From contig NZ_QLMC01000005.1 of assembly GCF_003259745.1 (NCBI RefSeq), forward strand, positions 663,745-727,744: a stretch of DNA of 64,000 bases, in the 5' to 3' direction. This document shows positions 25,004 to 33,753 of this stretch, piece by piece. The notes beneath the pieces are model-generated. The model did no database searches, was not told the DNA's origin, and saw only the letters and a list, made by a program, of their open reading frames with translations. The stretch comes from Larkinella arboricola. GTDB lineage: Bacteria > Bacteroidota > Bacteroidia > Cytophagales > Spirosomataceae. The first letter of the stretch is position 1; each line of letters begins with the position of its first letter. Position numbers and translations under genes: made by a program.

Positions 25004-25177
25004 GGATTTCAGAGTAAGAAAGCTATATAATTAAAGAACGTAGCGATGGGTCAATAAATTCAGGTCATTACGGGGAAAAGAACTGTTTACGTAACGAAAT
25101 GGAAAACAGAAAATTGTCGCCGTCCTCCGTTGCGTTTGATTTTGTCAGAATCGTGCCGAAATAGTAGAAAAAGCCGT

Positions 25178-25185
25178 TATTTTTG
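25178..25185 (+). promoter_or_regulatory. -7 box for the cupredoxin operon
   Basis: TATTTTTG, an exact TAnnTTTG match, lies 25 bases before the ATG at 25210. A -33 element is not clear. The short leader fits a primary promoter for the coupled pair that follows. Confidence 0.45.
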
Positions 25186-25209
25186 CTTTTTTGAATTTAT
25201 TAAACCCGC

Positions 25210-26280
25210 ATGAAAAATATCGTAGCCGCTGGCTTATTCGCAGCCATATGCGGTTTGACAGTCTCTTCTGCTTCAGCTCAGGACACGACGCTAACGATTC
25301 GAGCTGTTGAAGGCCTGAAATTCGACGTTCCCCGCTTTGTGGTACGGCCCGGCACCCGGATCAACCTGACACTGGATAATTACGACGACATGGCGCACAA
25401 CCTCGTGGTAACGCTGCCGAACTCCCGCTTGCGCGTCGTGAATACGTCGCTGGCACTGGGCGATCAGGCCGTCAAGCTCAATTACGTGCCCCGGACGCCG
25501 GATGTGGTCGCTCATACCCCGGTGGTGGAACCCGGCAAAGCCGAGAAAATCAGCTTCGTACTTGATCAGGAAGGCGTTTATTCGTACGTCTGTACCTATC
25601 CTGGGCATGGTTTTGTCATGTACGGGGCCATTTACGTTACCCGACGACCCGCCACGGTTCCGGCGCTGGACAAAGACCCCCACGTAGCCGCCAACCGGAA
25701 AGACGATGCCGGCCACGCGCATCACCTGCCTGATCATCCGTATGAACTCAAATACCCCGCCGTATACCGGACCTTCATGCCCGATTCCGGCCCCGCGTCG
25801 ATTGCCGTCGGCCTGACCCCCAAAGCAGCTTATTGCTGGGATGCGGGATCGTGCCGGTTGCGCTACGCCTGGACCGGCGGCTTTATTGACCAGACCGACC
25901 ACTGGGACGGCAACGGCAAGAAACCCACACATGTCCTCGGTGACGTTTATTTTCGCGATCAGGGTGGTTTCCCGATCCGTCTGGGAACAGCCGATCGGTT
26001 GCCGGAAGTTAAATTCAAAGGCTACCGCCTGATCAACCGGTATCCGGAGTTCCGGTATCTGGTCAACGGTATTGAAGTACGCGAAATGATCAAACCGTTG
26101 AAAACCGGGCGGGGGCTGGTCCGACAGTTTACGCTCGGCCCGGTTTCCGGACCCGTGTATTTTGTCTGCAAATCCGGCGATGGCGTCAAATACCGTCCGT
26201 CGGTGGGCAAAATTCAGGACGGGTTTGTGCGCCTGCCGGTGGGAACCAGGAGTTTTACGCTTACGATGATTGCTGAATAA
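25210..26280 (+). CDS. azurin/plastocyanin-like copper protein with C-terminal uncharacterised domain
   Basis: Exported protein of 356 residues, signal peptide to ASAQ24. Residues 25-146 form a cupredoxin with apparent type 1 copper ligands His63 (MAHNLVV), Cys128, His133 and Met137 in CTYPGHGFVM; the C-x4-H-x3-M spacing is azurin/auracyanin-like, so one-electron transfer is the likely role. Residues about 165-356 form a second domain (AYCWDAGSCRLRYAWTGGF, HVLGDVYFRDQGGFPIRLG) that I know only from exported redox-type proteins with no assigned activity. Its stop overlaps the next gene's ATG by one base (TAATG), so both are made together. Confidence 0.88.
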   Translation: MKNIVAAGLFAAICGLTVSSASAQDTTLTIRAVEGLKFDVPRFVVRPGTRINLTLDNYDDMAHNLVVTLPNSRLRVVNTSLALGDQAVKLNYVPRTPDVVAHTPVVEPGKAEKISFVLDQEGVYSYVCTYPGHGFVMYGAIYVTRRPATVPALDKDPHVAANRKDDAGHAHHLPDHPYELKYPAVYRTFMPDSGPASIAVGLTPKAAYCWDAGSCRLRYAWTGGFIDQTDHWDGNGKKPTHVLGDVYFRDQGGFPIRLGTADRLPEVKFKGYRLINRYPEFRYLVNGIEVREMIKPLKTGRGLVRQFTLGPVSGPVYFVCKSGDGVKYRPSVGKIQDGFVRLPVGTRSFTLTMIAE

Positions 26281-27812
26281 TGAGAAATAAAATCAAGAGT
26301 GCCAGTCGAGTGAAAACCTTTCTGTCTGCGTTCGTTGCCCTAAGCCTACTGAATCTGAATGGATGGTCAAAACCGCTTTTCCCCGCCGACACGATCACGG
26401 ATTATTACGAGGTGGAAACGATTCAGATGCCCAAAGGCTTGACGGCCGAAACCGACGGGCTGGCGGTGATGCCCGATGGCCGGATTGTGGCCGGTTTTCA
26501 CCGGGGCGAGATCATGATCTATACCCCCAAAACCAAGACCTGGAAGCTGTTTGCCGAAGGTATTCACGATCCGCTAGGGATTATGGCCGTCAGTAACAGC
26601 GAAATTCTGGTGATGCAGCGCCCCGAGCTAACCCGCGTGAAAGACACGAATGGTGATGGCGTGGCCGATTTGTACGAAACCGTGACGGACGAGTTCGGGC
26701 TGTCGGGCAACTATCATGAGTTTGCGTTTGGACCGGTAAAAGATAAACAGGGTAATATTTTTATTTCGTTAAATACCGCTTCGAATGGCGCCGGAATTTT
26801 CCCGGAAGTGCGCGGAAAACTCGATACGCTGGGCCGTCCGGGCCGGATGTATTCGGCGGTGCCCTACCGGGGCTGGGTCATGAAACTCACGCCCGACGGC
26901 AAGCTGCACCCGTATGCCAGCGGTTTCCGGTCGCCGAACAGCCTCGGGTTTGACGCCAACGGCAACCTGTTTGCCGCCGACAACCAGGGCGATTGGCTGG
27001 GCACGAGCAAGCTCTACCATGTGCAGGAAGGCAAACACTACGGTCACCCGGCCAGTCTGTTGTGGAAAGAAGGCTTTCCGCGCATTACCCCCCGAAAACT
27101 GCCGGTGAAAATGCTGGACAGTTTGCGGACGGTCGAGAGCGTGGCGTTTCCGCACAGTCGCATTGCCAACTCGCCGACGCAGCCGGTGCTCGACAATACG
27201 GGCGGCAAATTCGGGCCGTTTGCCGGAAAAATGCTGATTGGCGAAATGGATCACCCGTACCTGATCCGGCTTATGCTCGAAACCGTTGATGGACAGATTC
27301 AGGGAGCGTGTGCGCCGTTTCTGGCCGGGGCGGGACTGCGCCGGGGCAACAACCGGCTGGCGTTTGGACCCGACGGTAGTTTGTGGCTCGGCCAGACCGA
27401 CCACGGCTGGGCGGGTGCCCGGGGCATGCAGCGCGTTCGCTGGAAAGGAAAAACACCGCTCGAACTGGCCGATATGAAACTGACGCCCACCGGTTTTGTC
27501 CTGACCTTTACGCAGCCGCTCGATGCGGCCACGGCCCAGCAACTCACGAATTATCAATTCCAGCGGTATTACTATGAATACCACGAAGCCTACGGTTCGA
27601 AGCAGTTTGACAAGCAGCCGGTGGCCGTAACGAAGGCCGAGCTTTCGCCCGATGGCAAAACCGTCACGCTGAAACTGGGCGAACTGAAAGCCGGTTACAT
27701 CTACGAACTGGAGATGGGTAAACTCCGCTCGACGACGCAGCAGAACCTCATGGGGCGGCTGGTTTGCTACACGCTCAACCGACTTCAGCGAAATACACAG
27801 GCGAATCCATAA
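26280..27812 (+). CDS. exported beta-propeller protein, sorbosone/glucose dehydrogenase-like (DUF7133-type)
   Basis: 510 residues with a signal peptide to about 32 (NGWSKP). The propeller region (about 45-400) has repeats such as DGLAVMPDGRIVAGFHRGEI, GFRSPNSLGFDANGNLFAAD and NRLAFGPDGSLWLGQTDHGW, similar to PQQ-type soluble sugar dehydrogenases and the large exported proteins of Planctomycetes and Bacteroidota. A DTNGDGVAD loop resembles a calcium site. The last 110 residues form an Ig-like domain. No CxxCH heme motif is present. Coupled by one base to the cupredoxin gene, suggesting the copper protein accepts its electrons; activity and cofactor are unproven. Confidence 0.82.
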   Translation: MRNKIKSASRVKTFLSAFVALSLLNLNGWSKPLFPADTITDYYEVETIQMPKGLTAETDGLAVMPDGRIVAGFHRGEIMIYTPKTKTWKLFAEGIHDPLGIMAVSNSEILVMQRPELTRVKDTNGDGVADLYETVTDEFGLSGNYHEFAFGPVKDKQGNIFISLNTASNGAGIFPEVRGKLDTLGRPGRMYSAVPYRGWVMKLTPDGKLHPYASGFRSPNSLGFDANGNLFAADNQGDWLGTSKLYHVQEGKHYGHPASLLWKEGFPRITPRKLPVKMLDSLRTVESVAFPHSRIANSPTQPVLDNTGGKFGPFAGKMLIGEMDHPYLIRLMLETVDGQIQGACAPFLAGAGLRRGNNRLAFGPDGSLWLGQTDHGWAGARGMQRVRWKGKTPLELADMKLTPTGFVLTFTQPLDAATAQQLTNYQFQRYYYEYHEAYGSKQFDKQPVAVTKAELSPDGKTVTLKLGELKAGYIYELEMGKLRSTTQQNLMGRLVCYTLNRLQRNTQANP

Positions 27813-27820
27813 GAAAATCC

Positions 27821-27828
27821 TACTTTTG
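27821..27828 (+). promoter_or_regulatory. leuS: -7 box upstream of leuS
   Basis: TACTTTTG, an exact TAnnTTTG match, lies 8 bases before the long inverted repeat at 27836, so transcription would begin almost at the first base of that hairpin and the mRNA would carry it as a 5' cap-like stem. Confidence 0.5.
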
Positions 27829-27835
27829 TGATTGA

Positions 27836-27927
27836 GTTGTTTCGCAGAGTTTATCAGAGTAAAAATGAGTTAAGCAGAGAAAACTCTGCTTAACTCATTT
27901 TTACTCCGCTTAACTCTGCGAAACAAC
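27836..27927. repeat. long intergenic inverted repeat, family B (44-bp arms)
   Basis: Arms 27836-27879 and 27884-27927 pair at 41 of 44 positions around a 4-base loop, the longest such hairpin in the window. The outer part is GTTGTTTCGCAGAG, the inner part GAGTAAAAATGAGTTAAGCAGAG. It begins 24 bases after the propeller gene and ends 24 bases before the leuS ATG. Shares its core with 19252 and 37806. Confidence 0.92.
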
Positions 27928-27951
27928 TTTCTTTAAAACGCATTCATTGCT

Positions 27952-30900
27952 ATGTCTGAATACAACCACAAGAAGATTGAAGAAAGCTGGCGGGCGTTCT
28001 GGGAAAAGAACCAGACCTACCGCACCACGAACGACGCTTCCAAACCAAAATATTACATCCTCGACATGTTTCCGTACCCGTCGGGGGCCGGTTTGCACGT
28101 CGGGCACCCGCTGGGCTACATCGCTTCCGATATTGTTACCCGCTACAAACGGCTAAAAGGCTTTAACGTGCTCCATCCGATGGGCTTCGATTCGTTCGGG
28201 CTGCCCGCCGAGCAGTACGCCATTCAGACCGGCCAGCACCCGGCCATTACGACCGAACAGAACATTGCCCGGTATATCGAGCAATTGAAAAATATTGGTT
28301 TCAGCTACGACTGGAGCCGGGAAGTCCGCACGTCCGATCCGAAATTTTACAAGTGGACGCAGTGGATTTTCATGGAATTATTCCGCAGTTGGTACAACAG
28401 GGAAACCGATCAGGCCGAACCGATTGAAACCCTGATTGCCAAATTTGAAGCGAACGGTACGAGCGGGATTCAGGCTGTGGCCGACGAAGATGCGCCAAGG
28501 TTTACTGCCGACGAGTGGAACGCCAAATCGGAACGTGAGCAGTATGAAATCACGCTGAAATACCGCCTGACTTACGTGGCCGACGCGGTGGTGAATTGGT
28601 GTGCGGCTTTGGGCACGGTGTTGGCCAACGACGAGGTGAAAGACGGTGTGTCGGAGCGGGGCGGTTATCCGGTCGAGCAGAAATTGATGCGTCAGTGGAT
28701 GATGCGCATTACGGCCTACGCCGACCGCTTATTGATGGGGCTGGATACCGTCGATTGGTCGGAATCGCTGAAAGAACAGCAACGCAACTGGATCGGTAAA
28801 TCGACGGGTGCGGAGGTGAGTTTTCAGATTGAACACCGTGTGGAGCGCATCAAAGTGTTTACGACGCGGCTGGATACCATTTTCGGCGTGTCGTTTATGG
28901 TGCTGGCACCGGAACATGACCTGGTGCCGGAACTGACCACGCTGGAACAAAAACCGGCCGTGGATGCCTACGTGACGGCGGCCAAAATGCGGTCCGAGCG
29001 CGACCGGATGGCCGATGCCAAAACCGTATCGGGCGTGTTTACGGGCAGCTACTGCATCAACCCGTTCAATGGCGAGCGTGTACCCATTTACCTGGCCGAC
29101 TACGTGCTGGCGGGCTACGGGACCGGGGCCGTCATGGCCGTTCCATCGGGCGATCAGCGCGACTGGGCTTTTGCCAAACATTTCGACTTGCCGATCATTC
29201 CGATTCTGGACGCGCAGAAAGACATTGACAAACAGGCCGATAATACGAAAGAAGGTCGTTACATCAATTCCGGCATCATTAACGGGCTGACGTATTCCGA
29301 AGCTATCCCGGTATTGGTGCAGTTTCTGGAAGAACGCGGGATTGGGAAGGCCAAGATCAATTACCGGATGCGCGATGCGGTTTTCAGCCGCCAGCGGTAT
29401 TGGGGCGAACCCGTTCCGGTGTATTTCAAAGACGGTTTGCCGTATTTACTGGAGGAATCTGAATTGCCGCTGGAATTGCCCGCCGTCGATAAATACCTGC
29501 CGACCGAAACCGGCGAACCGCCGTTGGCCCGCGCCGAGGACTGGAAATACAAAGGACAGTACGAATATGAACTGAGCACCATGCCCGGCTGGGCGGGGTC
29601 AAGCTGGTACTGGTACCGCTACATGGACCCACAGAACGAAGGGGAGTTTGCGGATAAAGCCGCCATCGACTACTGGCGCAGTGTCGATTTGTACGTCGGC
29701 GGCTCCGAACACGCGACGGGCCACCTGCTCTACAGCCGGTTCTGGAACAAGTTTATGAAAGACCGGGGCTACGTACCGGAAGAAGAACCGTTCAAGAAGC
29801 TGGTGAATCAGGGCATGATTCTGGGCCGGTCGAATTTTGTGTATCGTCTCAATTTAACAGCAGGTGGAACGGTTAGGGCTGATTCTGGTCTTCAACCTGC
29901 GACGAAAACGCCACCTGTCGTATTTATATCGAAAACCATAAAAGAGGTTATAGAAAAAAGCAAGTCGAAGGAACCTCAAAGGTTTACGGGATCTGAGGAT
30001 TTAGAAAAAATACAGCGATACTTAGATTTCTTTGAAAAACGTTTCAATGAAATTGAGCGCAATTTTGCTGAAACGACACCTGGTACGCTGAATAATCTTT
30101 ATACCTCAAGTTCTGTTTTTACTTCTGCTATACACGTTGACGTCAATATTGTTGAGAACGATGTATTAGACGTTGAAGCTTTTAGAAAATCGCGTTCAGA
30201 TTTAGAGAACGTTGAATTCATTACAGAGCCGGATGGTACTTACATCTGCGGGGTTGAAATCGAGAAAATGTCGAAATCGAAGTTCAACGTGGTCAATCCC
30301 GACACGATTGTGGAACGCTACGGCGCCGACACCCTGCGGTTGTACGAGATGTTCCTCGGGCCGCTGACCGATGCCAAACCGTGGAATACCAACGGTATCG
30401 ACGGCGTCTACCGCTTCCTGAAAAAGTTCTGGCGGCTGTTTTACGAAGAACCGACCGAAAACCGTCCGGGCCGCTGGCTGGTGACGGACGAAAAACCGAC
30501 GCCCGCCGAGTTGAAAGTGTTGCACAAAACGATCCGCAAAGTAGCGGAGGATATTGAAAACCTGTCGTTCAATACCTCGGTGAGTGCATTCATGGTGTGC
30601 GTCAACGAACTGTCGGCGCTGAAATGCAACAAGAAGGCGGTTTTGCAGGATCTGGTGGTTATTCTGGCGCCGTTTGCACCCCACATCACCGAAGAACTCT
30701 GGGCGGCTCTGGGCAACGAAGCCGGAACGTTGAGCTACGCCGAATTCCCGGTTTTCAATCCGGCATTTCTGGTGGAAGATACCATCGAGTACCCGATTCA
30801 GATCAACGGTAAAGTGCGCACGACGCTGGCGTTCCCGGCGGATGCGGCCCCGAAAGATATTGAAAACGAGATTCTGGCGAACGAGGTGGTGCAGAAGTGG

Positions 30901-30966
30901 CTCGAAGGAAAAACGCCGAAAAAAGTAGTGGTGGTACCGAAGCGGATTGTAAACGTTGTCGTTTAA
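27952..30966 (+). CDS. leuS: leucyl-tRNA synthetase with an atypical insertion
   Basis: Class I synthetase that charges tRNA-Leu. HIGH motif is HVGH in [15 protein letters not shown] (about residue 47), the editing domain spans about 225-430, and KMSKS is in [16 protein letters not shown] (about 772). 1004 residues is long. Between the conserved RSNFVYRL (about 634) and [14 protein letters not shown] (about 727) lie about 90 residues (including [17 protein letters not shown] and [11 protein letters not shown]) where about 20 are usual for Bacteroidota enzymes. The DNA from about 29850 to 30240 is visibly AT-richer than the gene on both sides. Frame is intact, so it is probably functional. Confidence 0.95.
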   Translation: MSEYNHKKIEESWRAFWEKNQTYRTTNDASKPKYYILDMFPYPSGAGLHVGHPLGYIASDIVTRYKRLKGFNVLHPMGFDSFGLPAEQYAIQTGQHPAITTEQNIARYIEQLKNIGFSYDWSREVRTSDPKFYKWTQWIFMELFRSWYNRETDQAEPIETLIAKFEANGTSGIQAVADEDAPRFTADEWNAKSEREQYEITLKYRLTYVADAVVNWCAALGTVLANDEVKDGVSERGGYPVEQKLMRQWMMRITAYADRLLMGLDTVDWSESLKEQQRNWIGKSTGAEVSFQIEHRVERIKVFTTRLDTIFGVSFMVLAPEHDLVPELTTLEQKPAVDAYVTAAKMRSERDRMADAKTVSGVFTGSYCINPFNGERVPIYLADYVLAGYGTGAVMAVPSGDQRDWAFAKHFDLPIIPILDAQKDIDKQADNTKEGRYINSGIINGLTYSEAIPVLVQFLEERGIGKAKINYRMRDAVFSRQRYWGEPVPVYFKDGLPYLLEESELPLELPAVDKYLPTETGEPPLARAEDWKYKGQYEYELSTMPGWAGSSWYWYRYMDPQNEGEFADKAAIDYWRSVDLYVGGSEHATGHLLYSRFWNKFMKDRGYVPEEEPFKKLVNQGMILGRSNFVYRLNLTAGGTVRADSGLQPATKTPPVVFISKTIKEVIEKSKSKEPQRFTGSEDLEKIQRYLDFFEKRFNEIERNFAETTPGTLNNLYTSSSVFTSAIHVDVNIVENDVLDVEAFRKSRSDLENVEFITEPDGTYICGVEIEKMSKSKFNVVNPDTIVERYGADTLRLYEMFLGPLTDAKPWNTNGIDGVYRFLKKFWRLFYEEPTENRPGRWLVTDEKPTPAELKVLHKTIRKVAEDIENLSFNTSVSAFMVCVNELSALKCNKKAVLQDLVVILAPFAPHITEELWAALGNEAGTLSYAEFPVFNPAFLVEDTIEYPIQINGKVRTTLAFPADAAPKDIENEILANEVVQKWLEGKTPKKVVVVPKRIVNVVV

Positions 30967-31008
30967 TCCGGCGGGTTACGACCGTTGGTTTTCGAACTGG
31001 CTGATTCA

Positions 31009-31812
31009 ATGGAACACGCAATAACTCCGGTACCGTCCGGCGAAACGGTTAAAATTCTGACCTACAACGTCAACGGTATCCGGTCGGCGCTGAACAAAGG
31101 GTTGATCGAATGGCTGACACAGAATCCATTCGACATCCTTTGTTTTCAGGAGGTGAAAGCCACGCACGACGTGGTGGACCTGCTGCCGTTTGAGGCCCTG
31201 GGCTACCGTTACCACTGGCACGCGGCCGAGAAAAAAGGCTATAGCGGGGTGGCTACGTTCTCCAAACTACCGCCCGACCACGTGGTGCTGGGCTGTGGCA
31301 TTCCGGCCTACGACTGCGAGGGTCGAATTCTGCGCACCGACTTTGACGACCTGACGCTGCTGAACTGCTATTTCCCGTCTGGCACGACCGGCGAAGTGCG
31401 GCAAAGCGTAAAAATGCAGTTTCTGGACGACTTTTTCGAGTACGTCCGGGAACTGCGCCAAACCCGTCCGAACGTAATTGTGGTTGGCGATTATAACATT
31501 GCGCATACGCCCATCGATATTCACGATCCGGTCAGAAACAAGAATACGACCGGTTTTTTGCCGGAAGAACGGGCCTGGATGACCCGGTGGTTCGACAGCG
31601 GTTTTATTGATTCGTTTCGATACAAAAATCCGGACGAGATTGCCTACAGCTGGTGGAGTTACCGGGCCGGAGCGCGCACGAACAACAAAGGCTGGCGCAT
31701 TGATTATATTTCCGTCAGCGACTGTTGCCGGGACCGTATTGTGGCTTCCGGGCACCTGCCTGATGCCGTTCATTCCGACCACGGGCCGGTTTGGCTGGAA
31801 TTCAGGCCATGA
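31009..31812 (+). CDS. xth: exodeoxyribonuclease III (AP endonuclease)
   Basis: Mg-dependent AP endonuclease/3' exonuclease of base excision repair. Motifs: LTYNVNGIRSALNKGLIEWL (Asn), CFQEVKA (metal Glu), GDYNIAHTPIDI (Asp/Asn), RIDYISVS and SDHGPVWLEF (catalytic Asp-His). I begin at ATG 31009; an in-frame TTG at 30985 would add eight residues but has less support. 267 residues. Its stop overlaps the pnuC start by four bases (ATGA), so it leads a three-gene unit with the two nicotinamide genes. Confidence 0.95.
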   Translation: MEHAITPVPSGETVKILTYNVNGIRSALNKGLIEWLTQNPFDILCFQEVKATHDVVDLLPFEALGYRYHWHAAEKKGYSGVATFSKLPPDHVVLGCGIPAYDCEGRILRTDFDDLTLLNCYFPSGTTGEVRQSVKMQFLDDFFEYVRELRQTRPNVIVVGDYNIAHTPIDIHDPVRNKNTTGFLPEERAWMTRWFDSGFIDSFRYKNPDEIAYSWWSYRAGARTNNKGWRIDYISVSDCCRDRIVASGHLPDAVHSDHGPVWLEFRP

Positions 31813-32477
31813 AGGATTTTTTCGATATAGACTCGATTTTTTTTACGGTACTCGGTTACCCGATGAGTTACCTCGAATTCGTCGGAACCGTTGTTGGGGC
31901 GCTTGCAACCTGGTGGTCGTCTCGGGCCAACATCTGGAGCTGGCCCGCCGGTCTGATCAGCGTGACGACGTTTTTCTTCATGTTTTATCAGGTGCAGCTC
32001 TACCCGGATATGTTCCTGCAAATCTTCTTCTTCATCACGAACGTGATCGGTTGGTGGGAGTGGACGCACCCCAAAATTGGCGAAGAAGATCAGAAAAGCG
32101 AGTTGAAAATCAGTCAGTTGTCGCGTCAGCAATTCGGGCTAATTCTCATCGCCGGAGGGCTGGCAACGGTTTTATTCGGCAGCATTGCCGGGAATCTGCA
32201 CGAGTGGTTTCCGATTCTGTTCAATAAGCCCAGCGCCTTCCCGTATCTGGATTCGTTCACGTCGGTGATGAGCATTGTCGCTACGTTTCTGCTGATTCGG
32301 AAAAAAGTGGAAACCTGGTACGTCTGGCTGCTGGTCGATGCCATTAGCGCCTATATGTATTTTGTGAAAGGGCTGAAAGTCGTCGGCATTGAATACGCGG
32401 CTTACTGCATTATTGCCGTCCTGGGCGCCTATCACTTCACCCGGGAATACCGGAGTTATAACCAGCCCGCCGTATGA
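31809..32477 (+). CDS. pnuC: nicotinamide riboside transporter PnuC
   Basis: Membrane carrier for nicotinamide riboside in NAD salvage, about 222 residues with seven or so membrane segments. Family features: YLEFVGTVVGALATWWSSRAN, WPAGLISVTTFFFMFYQVQL, TNVIGWWEWTHP and LVDAISAYMYFVKGL. ATG 31809 is chosen because it overlaps the exonuclease stop (ATGA), the usual coupling signal, and gives the family's normal start. It overlaps the next gene by four bases as well. Confidence 0.94.
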   Translation: MKDFFDIDSIFFTVLGYPMSYLEFVGTVVGALATWWSSRANIWSWPAGLISVTTFFFMFYQVQLYPDMFLQIFFFITNVIGWWEWTHPKIGEEDQKSELKISQLSRQQFGLILIAGGLATVLFGSIAGNLHEWFPILFNKPSAFPYLDSFTSVMSIVATFLLIRKKVETWYVWLLVDAISAYMYFVKGLKVVGIEYAAYCIIAVLGAYHFTREYRSYNQPAV

Positions 32478-32992
32478 TTGGAGACATAAAGCTGATCTGT
32501 CTGTACGGCCCCGAAAGCGTAGGAAAAACGACGCTGGCGAAGCAGTTGGCGGCTCACTACCAGACGGTTTTTGTGCACGAAGTGGCCCGCGACCTGATTA
32601 CGTCCAACGACCTGACGCTCGACGATTACGTCCAGATCGGCCACGCCCAGACCGAAGCCGTGCTGAAGGCCGTTCCTCAGGCAAACCGGCTGTTGATCTG
32701 CGATACCGACCTGATCACGACGGCTCTGTATTCCGAAATTTACCTGAACGACGTCCCGCCGGTGCTGGCCGAACTGGAAAAAGCCGTGCCTTACGACCTC
32801 TATTTCCTGCTGAACATCGACGTGCCCTGGGTGGCCGACGGTTTGCGCGATCTGGGCCACCGCCGGGAGGAAATCTACGGGCGATTCAAAACCGCCCTCG
32901 AAAACCGTAATGTTCCGTACGTCGATGTGTCGGGCAACTGGGCCGAGCGCTGGGCGACGGTCACCGCCGAGATTGACCGGTTGTTAAGCTAA
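32474..32992 (+). CDS. nadR: NadR-like ribosylnicotinamide kinase-type ATPase
   Basis: P-loop protein of 172 residues similar to the kinase half of NadR, expected to phosphorylate nicotinamide riboside taken up by PnuC. Walker A is CLYGPESVGKTTLAKQLA (about 8-25), HEVARDLI follows, and ICDTDLITTALYSEIYL is the Walker B-type region; LNIDVPWVADGLRDLGHRR is the lid region. The NMN adenylyltransferase half found in enteric NadR is absent. Coupled to pnuC by a four-base overlap. Its 3' end overlaps the convergent exonuclease gene by nine bases. Confidence 0.9.
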   Translation: MIGDIKLICLYGPESVGKTTLAKQLAAHYQTVFVHEVARDLITSNDLTLDDYVQIGHAQTEAVLKAVPQANRLLICDTDLITTALYSEIYLNDVPPVLAELEKAVPYDLYFLLNIDVPWVADGLRDLGHRREEIYGRFKTALENRNVPYVDVSGNWAERWATVTAEIDRLLS

Positions 32993-33598
32993 CTTCAGCG
33001 AATCCGCCAGCTTGAAAACTTCTTTCAGGCACTGCGCCGTCAATACCGCATCTTCCAGCGCATTGTGGTGTTCCGATTCTCGTTCGAAACCGAAGTGGCC
33101 CGCGATGTCTTTCAGGCTCAGTCGGGGCGGCACGGGTTTGCCGTTTTTCTTCAGAATCCGAAACGCGAAATAACTCAGCGTGTGCAGGTCGACCAACGTA
33201 CGCGAGTACGGCCATTTGAGCTTTTCCAGCCGGTAGGCTTCTTTCAGAAAGTTAATATCGTTGATGACGCTCTGACCGCAGATGATCACGTCGCGCAGGT
33301 AGGGCGTGTTGTCGGTCGTTTGCTGGGTTTTCCGGATGTTCAGCTTTTCCATAATCCATTCCTCCATTTCCGGCAGCACGTCGTAGATCATCGGCGCATC
33401 CTCCAGATCGGCCAGCGAGAGGTTATGGATTTTCTCGGACGAACTGGAAAACGCTTCTTCGTTTTCGGGGTACACATTCGTCAGGTAGCGGCCCCGTTCG
33501 ATCCAGTCATCATCGAACAAAACGGCACCCACCTGAATAATTTCATTCCAGTCCGGTTCGGGTCCGGTCATTTCAAGGTCAAGAACAAGAAAAGGCAT
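32984..33598 (-). CDS. DnaQ-like 3'-5' exonuclease
   Basis: DEDD-type exonuclease of 204 residues. Exo I motif VLDLEMTGPEPDWNEIIQVG is at the N-terminus (D-x-E), Exo II in CGQSVINDINFLKEAYR (the Asp), Exo III in ESEHHNALEDAVLTAQCL (H-x4-D). Closest in form to oligoribonuclease/RNase T-like or epsilon-like proteins; substrate cannot be told. It is a single gene, convergent with and overlapping nadR by nine bases, divergent from fumC. Confidence 0.9.
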   Translation of the reverse strand: MPFLVLDLEMTGPEPDWNEIIQVGAVLFDDDWIERGRYLTNVYPENEEAFSSSSEKIHNLSLADLEDAPMIYDVLPEMEEWIMEKLNIRKTQQTTDNTPYLRDVIICGQSVINDINFLKEAYRLEKLKWPYSRTLVDLHTLSYFAFRILKKNGKPVPPRLSLKDIAGHFGFERESEHHNALEDAVLTAQCLKEVFKLADSLKLA

Positions 33599-33682
33599 AG
33601 CGGTTTTTAAGAAATAAGGCTATCAATTTATAACGGTGCGACAAATATATCATTTTGTTATCCACCATTCGGACCTGTACCC

Positions 33683-33690
33683 TACCTTTG
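33683..33690 (+). promoter_or_regulatory. fumC: -7 box for fumC
   Basis: TACCTTTG matches TAnnTTTG exactly, 64 bases upstream of the ATG. A TTTTG at 33653-33657 lies about 25 bases further upstream as a plausible -33 element. Confidence 0.55.
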
Positions 33691-33753
33691 CCGCCGGAGC
33701 GCCGGTTGAACCCGCCGGCTACTTTTTTAAACAGCTAACGTTATAGTCTTCAG

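Noticed and set aside
26769..27584. 271-codon minus-strand frame opposite the propeller gene
   Set aside because: Antisense shadow of a GC-rich gene; residue composition is typical of shadows.
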